From positions 85,122 through 149,121 of the forward strand of contig CAVQBF010000017.1 in NCBI GenBank assembly GCA_963710615.1: a stretch of DNA of 64,000 nt. Direction: 5' to 3'. The notes under the pieces were generated by a model. The model worked only from the letters and a program-made list of their open reading frames with translations, ran no database searches and was not told the origin of the DNA. Positions within the stretch are counted from its first letter, which is position 1, and each line of letters starts with the position of its first letter. The position numbers and the translations under genes were made by a program. Origin of the DNA: GCA-2746605 sp963710615. Its GTDB lineage: Bacteria > Bacteroidota > Ignavibacteria > Ignavibacteriales > Melioribacteraceae. Below, one piece after another: positions 19,474 through 28,435 of the stretch.

Positions 19474-20550
19474 TCACTGATTGCCGGAATAGATTTTTCT
19501 TATTCCACCAATTCGTTTTAATCTTTCCTCTGCAATTTTATTTGATGCTTGATGTGTAGGAATTTTTTGTTCTTCAGAAATTTTAATTACATTAGTGAGT
19601 ATATCATAAATTCCGTCAGCATTTTTTAAGGCTCTATCCTGTCTATAACCTTCAAGCTCATTCGATACATTCATTAAACCGCCAGCATTAATAACATAAT
19701 CCGGTGCATACAGTATATTTTTATCCAGAAGCATTTTACCATGCTTGTTTTCGTTTTGCAATTGGTTATTCGCACAACCGGCAATTATTTCATATTTCAT
19801 TTTTGGAATTGTATCATCGTTTAAAACTGCACCCAAAGCACATGGTGAAAAAATATCTCCTTCAATCGTGTATACATCTTTGTAATCAACTACAGTAGCT
19901 TTAATTGAATCAGTAATTTTTTCCAATTTGGAATTAACAAGATCGCTTATATAAATGTCGGCCCCTTCGTTGTAGAGATGTTCACATAGATACTGTGCAA
20001 CTTGGCCGGCACCCTGTATTACAATTTTTTTCTTTTCAAGAGAGTTATTCCCCCACTTTGCTTTGGCACAAGCTTTCATTCCAACATAAACACCATAAGC
20101 AGTAACCGGAGCAGGATCTCCCGAACCTCCAAGAGCTTTGGAAATACCGGTTACAAATTTTGTTTCCATTTTAACAAATTCCATATCTCTAACGGTTGTG
20201 CCTACATCCTCTGCAGTTATATATCTTCCAGCGAGTCCTTCGATAAATTTTCCAAAAGTTCTAAATAACAATTCATTTTTTTGGGTCTCAGAATCACCAA
20301 TAATTACTGCATTACCTCCGCCAAAATTTAGTCCGGCAATTGATGCTTTGTATGTCATTCCACGCGATAGTCTTAATACATCTTCAAGTGCATCACTTAC
20401 AGTTGTGTAGTTAAGCATTCTTGTTCCGCCAATTGCAGGACCTAATGTTGTGTCGTGTATTGCAATTATTGCCTTTAAACCAGATTCTTTATTGGAACAG
20501 AATATTATCTGCTCATGCCCAAATTGTTCCATAAGTTCAAAATTTTCCAT
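19474..20550 (-). CDS. Leu/Val/Phe dehydrogenase family protein with altered active site
   Basis: A 358-residue member of the Glu/Leu/Phe/Val dehydrogenase family, closest in length and pattern to leucine dehydrogenase (LGPAIGGTRMLNY, AEDVGTTVRDM, and Rossmann motif QGAGQVAQYL). These enzymes interconvert branched-chain amino acids and 2-oxo acids with NAD. The substrate-binding lysine of MTYK (about residue 68) is present, but the usual catalytic lysine of GGGK is replaced by asparagine (FGGGNAVI, about residue 79; codon AAT read directly). This could abolish or change catalysis, or be a lineage feature. Confidence 0.85.
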   Translation of the reverse strand: MENFELMEQFGHEQIIFCSNKESGLKAIIAIHDTTLGPAIGGTRMLNYTTVSDALEDVLRLSRGMTYKASIAGLNFGGGNAVIIGDSETQKNELLFRTFGKFIEGLAGRYITAEDVGTTVRDMEFVKMETKFVTGISKALGGSGDPAPVTAYGVYVGMKACAKAKWGNNSLEKKKIVIQGAGQVAQYLCEHLYNEGADIYISDLVNSKLEKITDSIKATVVDYKDVYTIEGDIFSPCALGAVLNDDTIPKMKYEIIAGCANNQLQNENKHGKMLLDKNILYAPDYVINAGGLMNVSNELEGYRQDRALKNADGIYDILTNVIKISEEQKIPTHQASNKIAEERLKRIGGIRKIYSGNQ

Positions 20551-20646
20551 ATAACTACTCCAAAAATTAAATATTTATCTCAATAAAATAACTGACACAC
20601 CGATTAATCAAATTTATATTAAATCCCAAGTCTGGGATAATCCTTA

Positions 20647-21666
20647 TCATATTGCAAAAAACCAAAAAAGGATTAAACCAATAGAATCTCTAAACCTGTA
20701 ATATAACGATTTTTGATAATTTAATTTGTATTCAGATGAAATTGCTTTGGCATTTAAATCATAAAAATCAGCCATTTCTGTAATTCTCTTAAGATGGAAT
20801 TGATCAGAAATAAATAGAAAACTTTCACTATTTACAGAATCTGAAAAATTATTTTTTATGTATCTAATTTGCTCATTCGTTGTGGAAGTCGCTTCTTCAA
20901 TAAGAATATTTTCAGAACTAATATTATAATTCGATTTTAAATAGTTGTAAGCTGCTTTTGCTTCGCTAACTTCGCCTGGTGCATTACCGCCCGTAAGCTG
21001 AAGCATTTTTATTTGATTATTTAAAAACAGTTCTGCACCTTTATCAATTCTTCTTGCAAATATTGGACTTGGGCGGTTTCCACTCCAAACTGCGGCACCC
21101 ATTATTATTCCATAATCAAAATTAGTTTTAACTTCTTCTGTATCAAATTCATCGACAAAAAAAGTGTAAACAAATGAGAATAATACTAAAATTAAAACTG
21201 TTGAAAGCACTGCAAATGCAGAATAAATATATGTTAACAAGTTATAACCAAAAAAGACAAACCAAATATTAAAAAGGACAAATAAAAAGAGAATTTGATT
21301 TATTACAAAAAAGAATATTGGAATAATTTTTTTAAAGGGATAGCCGAACAAATAACCATCAATAAACTCTAATTCGATCAAATTGACAAAAACTAAAATG
21401 ATAAGAGCTGTAAAATAAACGATTGAAAGAAAAAAAATAATTTTTACATGCTGAGAAGATTTTTCCTTAGCTTTATTAAATAATAAAACGCATCCTAGAA
21501 TCAATAAAAGTGTGAAAAATAAACTTATAAAATTCCCGGTCTTTGAAATATCTAGACTGTTTAGTGTCAGGTGATTAGAAGTGTACTTTAAAAAGTAAAG
21601 TACTAAGAGATTAATAATTCCTATGAAGCCAATTGCTAAAATACTTTTTTTACTTTCAATTATCAT
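20647..21666 (-). CDS. YdcF/SanA-like DUF218 membrane protein
   Basis: A protein of about 340 residues. The N-terminal half has four or five membrane helices. The C-terminal half is a DUF218 domain with DYGIIMGAAVWSGNRPSPIF, QLTGGNAP and EATSTTNEQI, the pattern of SanA/YdcF/ElyC proteins linked to cell-envelope integrity. The ATG at 21666 is preferred over an upstream TTG at 21681 that would overlap the ABC gene. It follows the ABC ATPase directly, probably in one operon. Biochemical function is unknown. Confidence 0.82.
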   Translation of the reverse strand: MIIESKKSILAIGFIGIINLLVLYFLKYTSNHLTLNSLDISKTGNFISLFFTLLLILGCVLLFNKAKEKSSQHVKIIFFLSIVYFTALIILVFVNLIELEFIDGYLFGYPFKKIIPIFFFVINQILFLFVLFNIWFVFFGYNLLTYIYSAFAVLSTVLILVLFSFVYTFFVDEFDTEEVKTNFDYGIIMGAAVWSGNRPSPIFARRIDKGAELFLNNQIKMLQLTGGNAPGEVSEAKAAYNYLKSNYNISSENILIEEATSTTNEQIRYIKNNFSDSVNSESFLFISDQFHLKRITEMADFYDLNAKAISSEYKLNYQKSLYYRFRDSIGLILFWFFAI

Positions 21667-21667
21667 T

Positions 21668-22456
21668 TTAAGGAACAACACTTATGAATGAATTATTACC
21701 TGCTTGATTGGGGAAAATTTTAGAATTAACATCAAAAACCGTTTTAATATTATATTCATTTAAGACAATTGATGGTTTATCATCAAATAGAATTTTGCCT
21801 TCTTTCATTAAAATAATTCTGCTGCTAAACTGTTGAGCAAGATTAAGATCGTGAGAAATATTGACAATTGTAAGTCCTTCTTCATTATTCATTTTAAATA
21901 AAAGCTTAAAGATACTTAATTGATGTTTAACGTCTAAATGTGCATTTGGTTCATCAAGCAATAAAATTTTGGGTTTCTGAACGAATGCCCGGGCTATTAA
22001 AGCTCTTTGAGCTTCACCTCCCGAAACTTCATTAATTCCCTTATCCTTTAAGTGAAAAATCTCTAACTGCTTTAGTGTAGAGGTAACTAATTCGTGATCT
22101 CTACTTTTTTCCATTCCAAAAAAATTGAGGTGTGGAGATCTTCCCATCATCACAATTTCATAAACAGAATATGGAAAATTTACAGACATATTCTGAGGAA
22201 CAAATGCAATCTCTTTAGCAAATTTCCTTCTAGCTATTTCTGAGTAATTTTTATTGTGCAAAGTTCTTTTACCATCTTGAGGTTTAATAATATTCGCAAT
22301 AATTTTAACTAAAGTCGATTTACCGGATCCATTTGGGCCAAGAATAGATATAAAATCCCTATGATTTATAGCCAAGCTCAAATTTTCTAATTGAAAATTA
22401 TTTGAGCCGTTCTGCAAATATTCGAAGGATAAATTTTTAAGATTAATTAGGTTCAT
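21668..22456 (-). CDS. ABC transporter ATPase, iron-siderophore/cobalamin (FecE/BtuD) type
   Basis: A 262-residue ATPase with Walker A GPNGSGKST, signature VSGGEAQRALIARAF, Walker B ILLLDEPNAHLD and switch His in VNISHDL. The QNMSVNFPYSVYEIVMMGRSPH segment is typical of FecE/BtuD/FhuC importers for iron complexes or vitamin B12. No FecCD-type permease or binding protein is adjacent, so partners must be encoded elsewhere. The ATG at 22456 is chosen over a TTG two codons upstream. A TonB gene lies just upstream, which fits energised uptake across the outer membrane. Confidence 0.88.
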   Translation of the reverse strand: MNLINLKNLSFEYLQNGSNNFQLENLSLAINHRDFISILGPNGSGKSTLVKIIANIIKPQDGKRTLHNKNYSEIARRKFAKEIAFVPQNMSVNFPYSVYEIVMMGRSPHLNFFGMEKSRDHELVTSTLKQLEIFHLKDKGINEVSGGEAQRALIARAFVQKPKILLLDEPNAHLDVKHQLSIFKLLFKMNNEEGLTIVNISHDLNLAQQFSSRIILMKEGKILFDDKPSIVLNEYNIKTVFDVNSKIFPNQAGNNSFISVVP

Positions 22457-22520
22457 AAGCAAAATTGTTAATTACGAAAGATATGAATTTTGCATGAAGA
22501 TTACTTGAGGAAGATATAAA

Positions 22521-22544
22521 AAAAGCGCCCTTAAGGACGCTTTT
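22521..22544 (-). terminator. Rho-independent terminator after tonB
   Basis: On the minus strand AAAAGCGTCC pairs with GGGCGCTTTT around a TTAA loop and runs into TTTTTTTATA. It starts 6 bases beyond the tonB stop codon and separates tonB from the ABC ATPase gene. Confidence 0.88.
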
Positions 22545-22549
22545 AAAAT

Positions 22550-23203
22550 TTAATTTAATTTGAACAGAATTGGGATTGAAACCTGAACTCTAACAGGTTT
22601 ACCACGCTGCTTACCAGGTTTGAAACGAGTTTTCAATACTGCCTCAATTGCTGCTTCATCACAACCAGCACCAATACCTTTAATAACTTCAGCCTTTTTT
22701 ACAGTTCCACTTTCATCAACAAAAGCCTTAACATAAACTCTGCCTTGAACGCCGGCTCTTTTAGCAATTTCAGGATAAATAATTTTTTGTTGAATACCTT
22801 GAATTCCGCCAATTGGTTCAGGCATTTCTTCAACAGCAACAAAGAATTCGACCGGAATTTCCTCTTCCTCTTCTTGGATAGGTGGTGGTGGAGCTTCAAC
22901 AACTTCTTCAAGATCAATTTCTGTATCCTCAATTTCAATATCTTCTAATTCATCATCCGAAGGAGCTTCGATTGGAATTGGAGGTTTCGGCGGTGGTGGT
23001 GGCGCAGTTTCTTGTTTTGTAATTTCTACATCTTCTACATCAACAAGTTCTTGAGCCGCTTCAACAGCCATTTGTTCTGCTTCTACCCTTGGAAAATACT
23101 TGAAAGCTAATATTAAAAGCAAAAGCGAGAGAATAATACTGATTTCAAATACTTTTCGATATTTTAATTTGAGATCAACTTTAGGATTTTTTGGTAAAGC
23201 CAC
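22550..23203 (-). CDS. tonB: TonB-family energy transducer
   Basis: A 217-residue protein with a short cytoplasmic N-terminus, one membrane helix (about residues 19-40), a proline/glutamate-rich periplasmic spacer (APPPPPKPPIPIEAP, EAPPPPIQEEEEE) and a TonB C-terminal domain (YPEIAKRAGVQGRVYVKAFV, then KPVRVQVSIPILFKL). It couples the inner-membrane proton gradient to outer-membrane receptors. Translation starts at GTG with a perfect AGGAGG seven bases upstream. ExbB/ExbD genes are not in the window. Confidence 0.92.
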   Translation of the reverse strand: MALPKNPKVDLKLKYRKVFEISIILSLLLLILAFKYFPRVEAEQMAVEAAQELVDVEDVEITKQETAPPPPPKPPIPIEAPSDDELEDIEIEDTEIDLEEVVEAPPPPIQEEEEEIPVEFFVAVEEMPEPIGGIQGIQQKIIYPEIAKRAGVQGRVYVKAFVDESGTVKKAEVIKGIGAGCDEAAIEAVLKTRFKPGKQRGKPVRVQVSIPILFKLN

Positions 23204-23311
23204 TTGCTTTCCTCCTATAATAAGAAAAGATTGTCTATTATTTAATTGTAACTTATAAAATCATTTTAATATTGTCAATCATCATCTTTAATTTAAACAT
23301 TAAAAAACTAT

Positions 23312-23722
23312 TTAAGTTTCATAATTGAGAGTGGTTCTAATCTTTTGTATAAATACATAAGCAAAAAAACTTCCAATAACACTTCCCGAAATATCTGCAA
23401 ACCAGTCTAAAAATTCAGCAGATCTGTTTGGAACAAGCAACTGATGAATTTCATCAAATGCACCGTAAAATATACAGATGATTAAAGTATAAGCTAAATA
23501 ATTTTTTGATGCATATGGCCACTTTTCTTGAAAGAACAAGTTCAAACTTAATAAAAATGCCAAAATTAAATAGGCAGAAAAATGCTTTAATTTATCTCCA
23601 ATATCTACAATATTACTTAAATGATCTGAAGGTATAGTAGTTCCAATAAACAAAATTATCCAATATAAAATCAATGGAAATAATAATACCCAATTTCTAT
23701 TTTTCTTTAAATACTTAAACAA
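23312..23722 (-). CDS. VanZ-like membrane protein
   Basis: A 136-residue protein with four membrane helices and the VanZ-like motifs GDKLKHFSAYLILAF and FDEIHQLLVPNRSAEFLDWFADISG. VanZ-type proteins are associated with cell-envelope traits and teicoplanin resistance, but here only the fold is supported. The start is TTG at 23722 behind AAGGAAA, and it overlaps the 3' end of the NAD(P)HX-repair gene by eight bases, so the two are coupled. Confidence 0.82.
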   Translation of the reverse strand: MFKYLKKNRNWVLLFPLILYWIILFIGTTIPSDHLSNIVDIGDKLKHFSAYLILAFLLSLNLFFQEKWPYASKNYLAYTLIICIFYGAFDEIHQLLVPNRSAEFLDWFADISGSVIGSFFAYVFIQKIRTTLNYET

Positions 23723-25280
23723 TCGATTTCCTTAAAAATTTTATTGCTTTACCAAAATTATCAATTAATTTATTAGGAGTAATACCAAATTCTGATTCTT
23801 TTTTCATTATTAAATCTGCTGTAAAACTATGAATATAAACTGCAGAAATAACTGATTTTTCAATATCTTCTTGTTGTGCCATAAAGGATGCAATAATTCC
23901 GGTAAGCACATCCCCGCTTCCAAATTTTGCTAATCCAGCATTACCTGAGCTATTAATAAACACCTCACCATCGGGATTAAAAATAATTGATGGTGCACCT
24001 TTTAGCACTAAGAATGCACCGGTTTCTTTTGAAAATTTTCTCCCGTACTTAAGTAAATTTAATTTTAGCTCAGAAAGTTCAATGCCTAACAGATCAGCAA
24101 ATTCTTTATGATGTGGTGTAAGAACATTTTCGCGTAAATTTACTTTTTTATATCCCTTATTCTTGATAGCAAATATGGCATCTGCATCAATCACAAATCT
24201 TTTCGATTCATTATTTTTCAACAAGTTAATTATCGCATCAATTGTTTGCGGGTCTCTTCCCAAACCAGGTCCGACTGCAATAATATCTGCCCATGCTATT
24301 TCATTTTCCAATTCATCCAAATTACTTAGCGAAAGGAAACCTTTGTTTTCATCATTAAATCCCTTTACTATTGCAGAATTCATTTGCAGTTGCGCCAAAT
24401 TTTGTATTGAATTTGGAAAAGCTAATTTCCCAGCACCAGTACCACTTATCATTGATGCGTTTATTGTATAAATTGCAGCGCCGGGCATTAATGAAGAACC
24501 ACCAATAACTAAAACTTTACCAGCTGAATATTTATGTAAATCTTGCTCCTTTTTAGGTAATCCGTAAAGTGCATCTTCCGGTTCAATTAAAAAACTATCA
24601 GCAATTAATGAATTAAAATATGATTCTCCAATTCCGATTGAGCCCTTCAAAACTTTTCCAGAATTTAGTTTGCCTTTTTCATAAAATAAACCGGTTTTCA
24701 TTTCGGCAAGTGTAACAGTAAAATTTGCATTAAATATTGTCTCACCATTTGAATTCTCCAGATTTAATCCGGTCGGTGAGTCAATTGCAATTCTAAGTGA
24801 TGGAGTGCTGTTTAATTTTTCTATAATTGTTTTATATGGGTCTCTAAGTTCACCTGAACTTCCGGTACCTAAGATTGCATCAACAATTATTTCTGAGTTT
24901 GTTATTTTTTTAAGATCATTGAATGTCTTAAAATATCCAAGCCAAGAATTCGTGTATGGCCTAATAAAATTTTTTAAAATTTTATAATTAGTAAGAGCGT
25001 CTCCTTTTAACTCGGTTTCTTTAGCTAAGGAGAGCACATTTACTTTGAATCCCCTAATTAGTAAGTGTCTAGCTAAAGCAAATCCATCGCCGCCATTATT
25101 CCCCTTTCCACAGACAATTCCAAAAGTGAATGTATTATCCAGATAAGGATAATATTCAAAAATAGAATTTACAATACTGATTGCTGCATTCTCCATCAGA
25201 AGCTCGCCGGGTATCTGCAATTTATTTATTGCATAAATATCAGCGGATCTTACTTGTTCTGTTGAATATAAGGGTATCAT
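23715..25280 (-). CDS. nnr: Bifunctional NAD(P)HX epimerase/dehydratase
   Basis: A 521-residue fusion of the two metabolite-repair enzymes. The N-terminal epimerase (about 1-215) has CGKGNNGGDGFALARHL and AIDSPTGL. The C-terminal ADP-dependent dehydratase (about 225-515) has VIGGSSLMPGAAI, GPGLGRDPQT, LTPHHKEFADL and GNAGLAKFGSGDVLTGIIA. Together they restore hydrated NADH and NADPH. Both active-site regions are complete. The gene follows a small hypothetical gene by two bases. Confidence 0.93.
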   Translation of the reverse strand: MIPLYSTEQVRSADIYAINKLQIPGELLMENAAISIVNSIFEYYPYLDNTFTFGIVCGKGNNGGDGFALARHLLIRGFKVNVLSLAKETELKGDALTNYKILKNFIRPYTNSWLGYFKTFNDLKKITNSEIIVDAILGTGSSGELRDPYKTIIEKLNSTPSLRIAIDSPTGLNLENSNGETIFNANFTVTLAEMKTGLFYEKGKLNSGKVLKGSIGIGESYFNSLIADSFLIEPEDALYGLPKKEQDLHKYSAGKVLVIGGSSLMPGAAIYTINASMISGTGAGKLAFPNSIQNLAQLQMNSAIVKGFNDENKGFLSLSNLDELENEIAWADIIAVGPGLGRDPQTIDAIINLLKNNESKRFVIDADAIFAIKNKGYKKVNLRENVLTPHHKEFADLLGIELSELKLNLLKYGRKFSKETGAFLVLKGAPSIIFNPDGEVFINSSGNAGLAKFGSGDVLTGIIASFMAQQEDIEKSVISAVYIHSFTADLIMKKESEFGITPNKLIDNFGKAIKFLRKSIV

Positions 25281-25282
25281 AA

Positions 25283-25648
25283 CTAATCTATAAAAACTAC
25301 GTTATCATCCATTTCTGAAATAGTGAGCTTATGGTTTTCTTCAGGATTAAGAGATATTTTTTTGTGATGTTCAAAATTGCAAATATCATCATCATCATCC
25401 ACAACAATCATTTTAATAGTTTCGTATTTCGAAACATCTTTCAATATATCTTCATGATCAAAGAAGTAGATTTCTGTGTAATTTTCAAATTTTTCATAAT
25501 AAGCACCATCTGAAATAGGGCTGAAATCAGTAATCAAATCATCATCAATAACCGCTTTAAGAATATCAACAACAAATGGAAGAATTACTCTTGTACCGTA
25601 ATATAATCCATTTTTTTTCTCTTTTAATGCTAGTTCTAGTGAATTCAT
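25283..25648 (-). CDS. Hypothetical acidic protein, 121 residues
   Basis: I do not recognise this protein. It is acidic, with a run of aspartates (VVDDDDDICNF, about residue 85) and a hydrophobic VILPFVVDILKAVI segment. No signal peptide. ATG at 25648 is chosen because GGAGAATAA lies just upstream; an earlier in-frame start would run into the NhaD gene. It sits one base after nhaD and two bases before the NAD(P)HX-repair gene, so it is part of that transcript. Confidence 0.7.
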   Translation of the reverse strand: MNSLELALKEKKNGLYYGTRVILPFVVDILKAVIDDDLITDFSPISDGAYYEKFENYTEIYFFDHEDILKDVSKYETIKMIVVDDDDDICNFEHHKKISLNPEENHKLTISEMDDNVVFID

Positions 25649-25649
25649 T

Positions 25650-27026
25650 TTATTCTCCGTTAAAAAATAATAGCCACACAACAGTGAAAATAGGGATCAA
25701 AATAGGGATTGCATATTTGAACCAGTATGCAAAGAAGCTTGGCATTTTGATACCCGATCTTTCACAAATTGATTTAACCATAAAATTTGGTCCATTGCCA
25801 ATATAAGTCATTGCACCAAAAAATACAGCTGCAACTGAAATTGATGTAAGATACACCGGATGCTCTATTGAAAGAGCATGAACCTCAGCCTTAATATTTA
25901 TATCCAAACCAAACTTACCCATTTCAGCACTTAAAAAATTCAAGTAGGTCGGTGCATTGTCTAGGAATCCTGATAGTAAACCCGTTGCCCAATACAATAT
26001 TCCTGCATTAAGTTGATCGCCATAAACTTTTGCTTCATATGCAATTAGTTGAAGTGCAGGAATCATTGTAGCAAAAATTCCAATAAATAAAAATGCGACT
26101 TCTTTAATTGGTTCAAAATCAAACTCGTTTGCCTTTAATATTTCTTCATCCGCTCCCTTGTATGAAAGATAAACAACCGAAAACATTATTATTTCTCTAA
26201 TACCAAAAGGTAAAGGAGCTAGACTTGGGACCCAAGACATTACAGCAGGATCAATAAAAACAGATACTAAAACGATTAGCAAAAATCCAACATTTTTCAT
26301 CCCCTTAAATTCTATTTTACCTGTATAGTCTTCTTCTTTATCATCTTCAGCCACATTTCTTGAATCAATAATATAAAAGATTAGTAAAATCACCAAAACT
26401 GTAGGAAGCCAGATATACCAAACGTGACCGAAAAACCAGAAAAAGTCAATCCCTCTTAAGAAGCCTAAAAATAAAGGAGGATCACCAATAGGTGTTAATG
26501 CACCACCAATATTGCTAACTAAAAATATAAAAAATATGAATTGATATGGCTTGATCCTTTTCCTATTGATTTTTATAAAAGGACGAATAAGAAGCATTGA
26601 GGCACCAGTTGTTCCAATAATATTTGCAATTACTGCACCTATAAATAGAATAATAACATTCAGCATTGGTGTAGATTTTTTATCAACCTTGATTAATATA
26701 CCGCCCGAAGCCACAAACAAAGAGGCTAATAAAGCAATAAAGGCTAAATATTCTGCAAGTGTGTGGAGTAAACTGTGAGTATCATTTAACACAGCCAAAT
26801 AATAGGTAACTGTAATAAGTCCCAAAAAGATTGCAATTTTAGGATAATTATGCTCCCAAAAATGATGATAGAACAACGGGCCGGTTGCAATCATCAAAAG
26901 GAGAACAACGAAGGGTATTACCATATAAGCTGCCGGTAACACATGTGTACCTTCAGAGGCAGCAAGTAAAATTGAATCCGGACTTAAAATGAAAAATGAT
27001 AGAACAAGCAATAAATATTTTTTCAT
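25650..27026 (-). CDS. nhaD: NhaD-type sodium:proton antiporter
   Basis: A 458-residue protein with a signal-like N-terminus and about 12 membrane helices of the ion-transporter (ArsB/NhaD) superfamily. Conserved-looking segments are IGAVIANIIGTTGASMLLIRP, IGGALTPIGDPPLFLGFLRG and SGFLDNAPTYLNFLS, which hold the polar residues that bind sodium in NhaD proteins. It would export sodium in exchange for protons at the inner membrane. It starts 22 bases after asnS. Confidence 0.88.
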   Translation of the reverse strand: MKKYLLLVLSFFILSPDSILLAASEGTHVLPAAYMVIPFVVLLLMIATGPLFYHHFWEHNYPKIAIFLGLITVTYYLAVLNDTHSLLHTLAEYLAFIALLASLFVASGGILIKVDKKSTPMLNVIILFIGAVIANIIGTTGASMLLIRPFIKINRKRIKPYQFIFFIFLVSNIGGALTPIGDPPLFLGFLRGIDFFWFFGHVWYIWLPTVLVILLIFYIIDSRNVAEDDKEEDYTGKIEFKGMKNVGFLLIVLVSVFIDPAVMSWVPSLAPLPFGIREIIMFSVVYLSYKGADEEILKANEFDFEPIKEVAFLFIGIFATMIPALQLIAYEAKVYGDQLNAGILYWATGLLSGFLDNAPTYLNFLSAEMGKFGLDINIKAEVHALSIEHPVYLTSISVAAVFFGAMTYIGNGPNFMVKSICERSGIKMPSFFAYWFKYAIPILIPIFTVVWLLFFNGE

Positions 27027-27047
27027 ATCAGTATAGTTTTATTTTAG

Positions 27048-28346
27048 TTAAGGAGTATTTCTATATATCATTCTAGGAAATGGAATTGTTTCCCTTAAAT
27101 GTTCAATTCCACAAATCCAAGTAACAGTTCTTTCCAAACCTAAACCAAAACCTGAATGAGGGACTGAACCAAATCTTCTTAAATCAAGATACCACTCAAA
27201 GAAATTCTGAGGTAATTTATGCTGCTCAATTCTTTCAAGGAGAAAGTCAAGATTATCTTCACGCTGACTTCCGCCAATTATTTCACCGTAACCTTCCGGA
27301 GCTAGAACATCAACAGCCAATGCTACTTTGGGATTTTCGGGATCGCGTTTCATATAAAAAGCTTTTATATCTGCCGGGTATCTATGAATCATTACAGGTT
27401 TATCATATTGCTCAGAAATAATTGTTTCATCCGGTGCGCCAAAATCATTTCCCCATTCAAAATCGCTACCTTTCGATTTTAGCAATTCTACTGCCTCGGT
27501 ATATGAGATCCTAGGGAAAGGACGAGTTACTTTTTCAAGTTTTGAAGTATCGCGCTCCAGAATTTCCAATTCATTTTTGCAATCCCTTAAAACTGTTTGA
27601 ACAATATATTCTAAGAATTCTTCTGCTAGATCCATATCATCATCTAAATTGTAAAATGCCATCTCCGGTTCTACCATCCAAAATTCGGTTAAGTGTCTTC
27701 TTGTCTTTGATTTTTCTGCTCTAAATGTAGGGCCAAAAGTATAAACTTTTCCAAGCGCCATTGCGCCTGCTTCCGCATAAAGCTGACCTGATTGGGTTAA
27801 ATAAGCTTTTCCTAAATCAAAATAATCCATCTCAAAAAGAGTGGATGTACCTTCAGAAGCATTAGGTGTAATAATCGGGGGATCAAACAATGTAAAATCT
27901 CTTTCATCAAAAAAGTCACGGATTGCTTTAACAATTCTATGACGTATCTTTAGAATAGCCGCTTGTTTTTTTGATCTGATCCAAAGATGTCTGTTATCAA
28001 TTAAAAATTCAATGCCATGTTCTTTTGGTGTTATTGGATAATCATGAGATTCTCCAATCAATTTTAAATCAACAGCATCTAGTTCATAACCACCAATAGC
28101 TCTTGGTTCTTCTTTAACTAAGCCAGTAATTTCAAAGGAAGCTTCCTGCGATATTGAATCTGCCATTGAAAAAACTTCTTCCGAAACATTACCCTTAAAA
28201 ACAATACACTGCAGGTAACCGGTTCCGTCTCTTAAAATTAAAAATTTTACTTTACCGCTTGATCTTTTGTTGAACAGCCAACCTTTAAGCGTTACACTTT
28301 CTCCAACATGTCTGGAAAGGTCTTTAATATAAACGTGAGAAATCAT
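27048..28346 (-). CDS. asnS: Asparaginyl-tRNA synthetase
   Basis: A 432-residue class IIb aminoacyl-tRNA synthetase. The N-terminal OB fold (about 1-105) has VTLKGWLFNKRSSGKVKFLILRD split across the tRNA-binding strands. The catalytic core has motif 2 (GPTFRAEKSKTRRHLTEFWM) and motif 3 (GFGLGLERTVTWICG). Residues near LDLRRFGSVPHSGFG favour asparagine over aspartate specificity. Length is normal for bacterial AsnRS. Confidence 0.93.
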   Translation of the reverse strand: MISHVYIKDLSRHVGESVTLKGWLFNKRSSGKVKFLILRDGTGYLQCIVFKGNVSEEVFSMADSISQEASFEITGLVKEEPRAIGGYELDAVDLKLIGESHDYPITPKEHGIEFLIDNRHLWIRSKKQAAILKIRHRIVKAIRDFFDERDFTLFDPPIITPNASEGTSTLFEMDYFDLGKAYLTQSGQLYAEAGAMALGKVYTFGPTFRAEKSKTRRHLTEFWMVEPEMAFYNLDDDMDLAEEFLEYIVQTVLRDCKNELEILERDTSKLEKVTRPFPRISYTEAVELLKSKGSDFEWGNDFGAPDETIISEQYDKPVMIHRYPADIKAFYMKRDPENPKVALAVDVLAPEGYGEIIGGSQREDNLDFLLERIEQHKLPQNFFEWYLDLRRFGSVPHSGFGLGLERTVTWICGIEHLRETIPFPRMIYRNTP

Positions 28347-28435
28347 ATTTGCTCGAAATATTACTATTAGAAAAATTTATTTTAGATTAAAAATAGCATC
28401 TTTTATAATAAGTTACACAACCATATTCAATTAAA

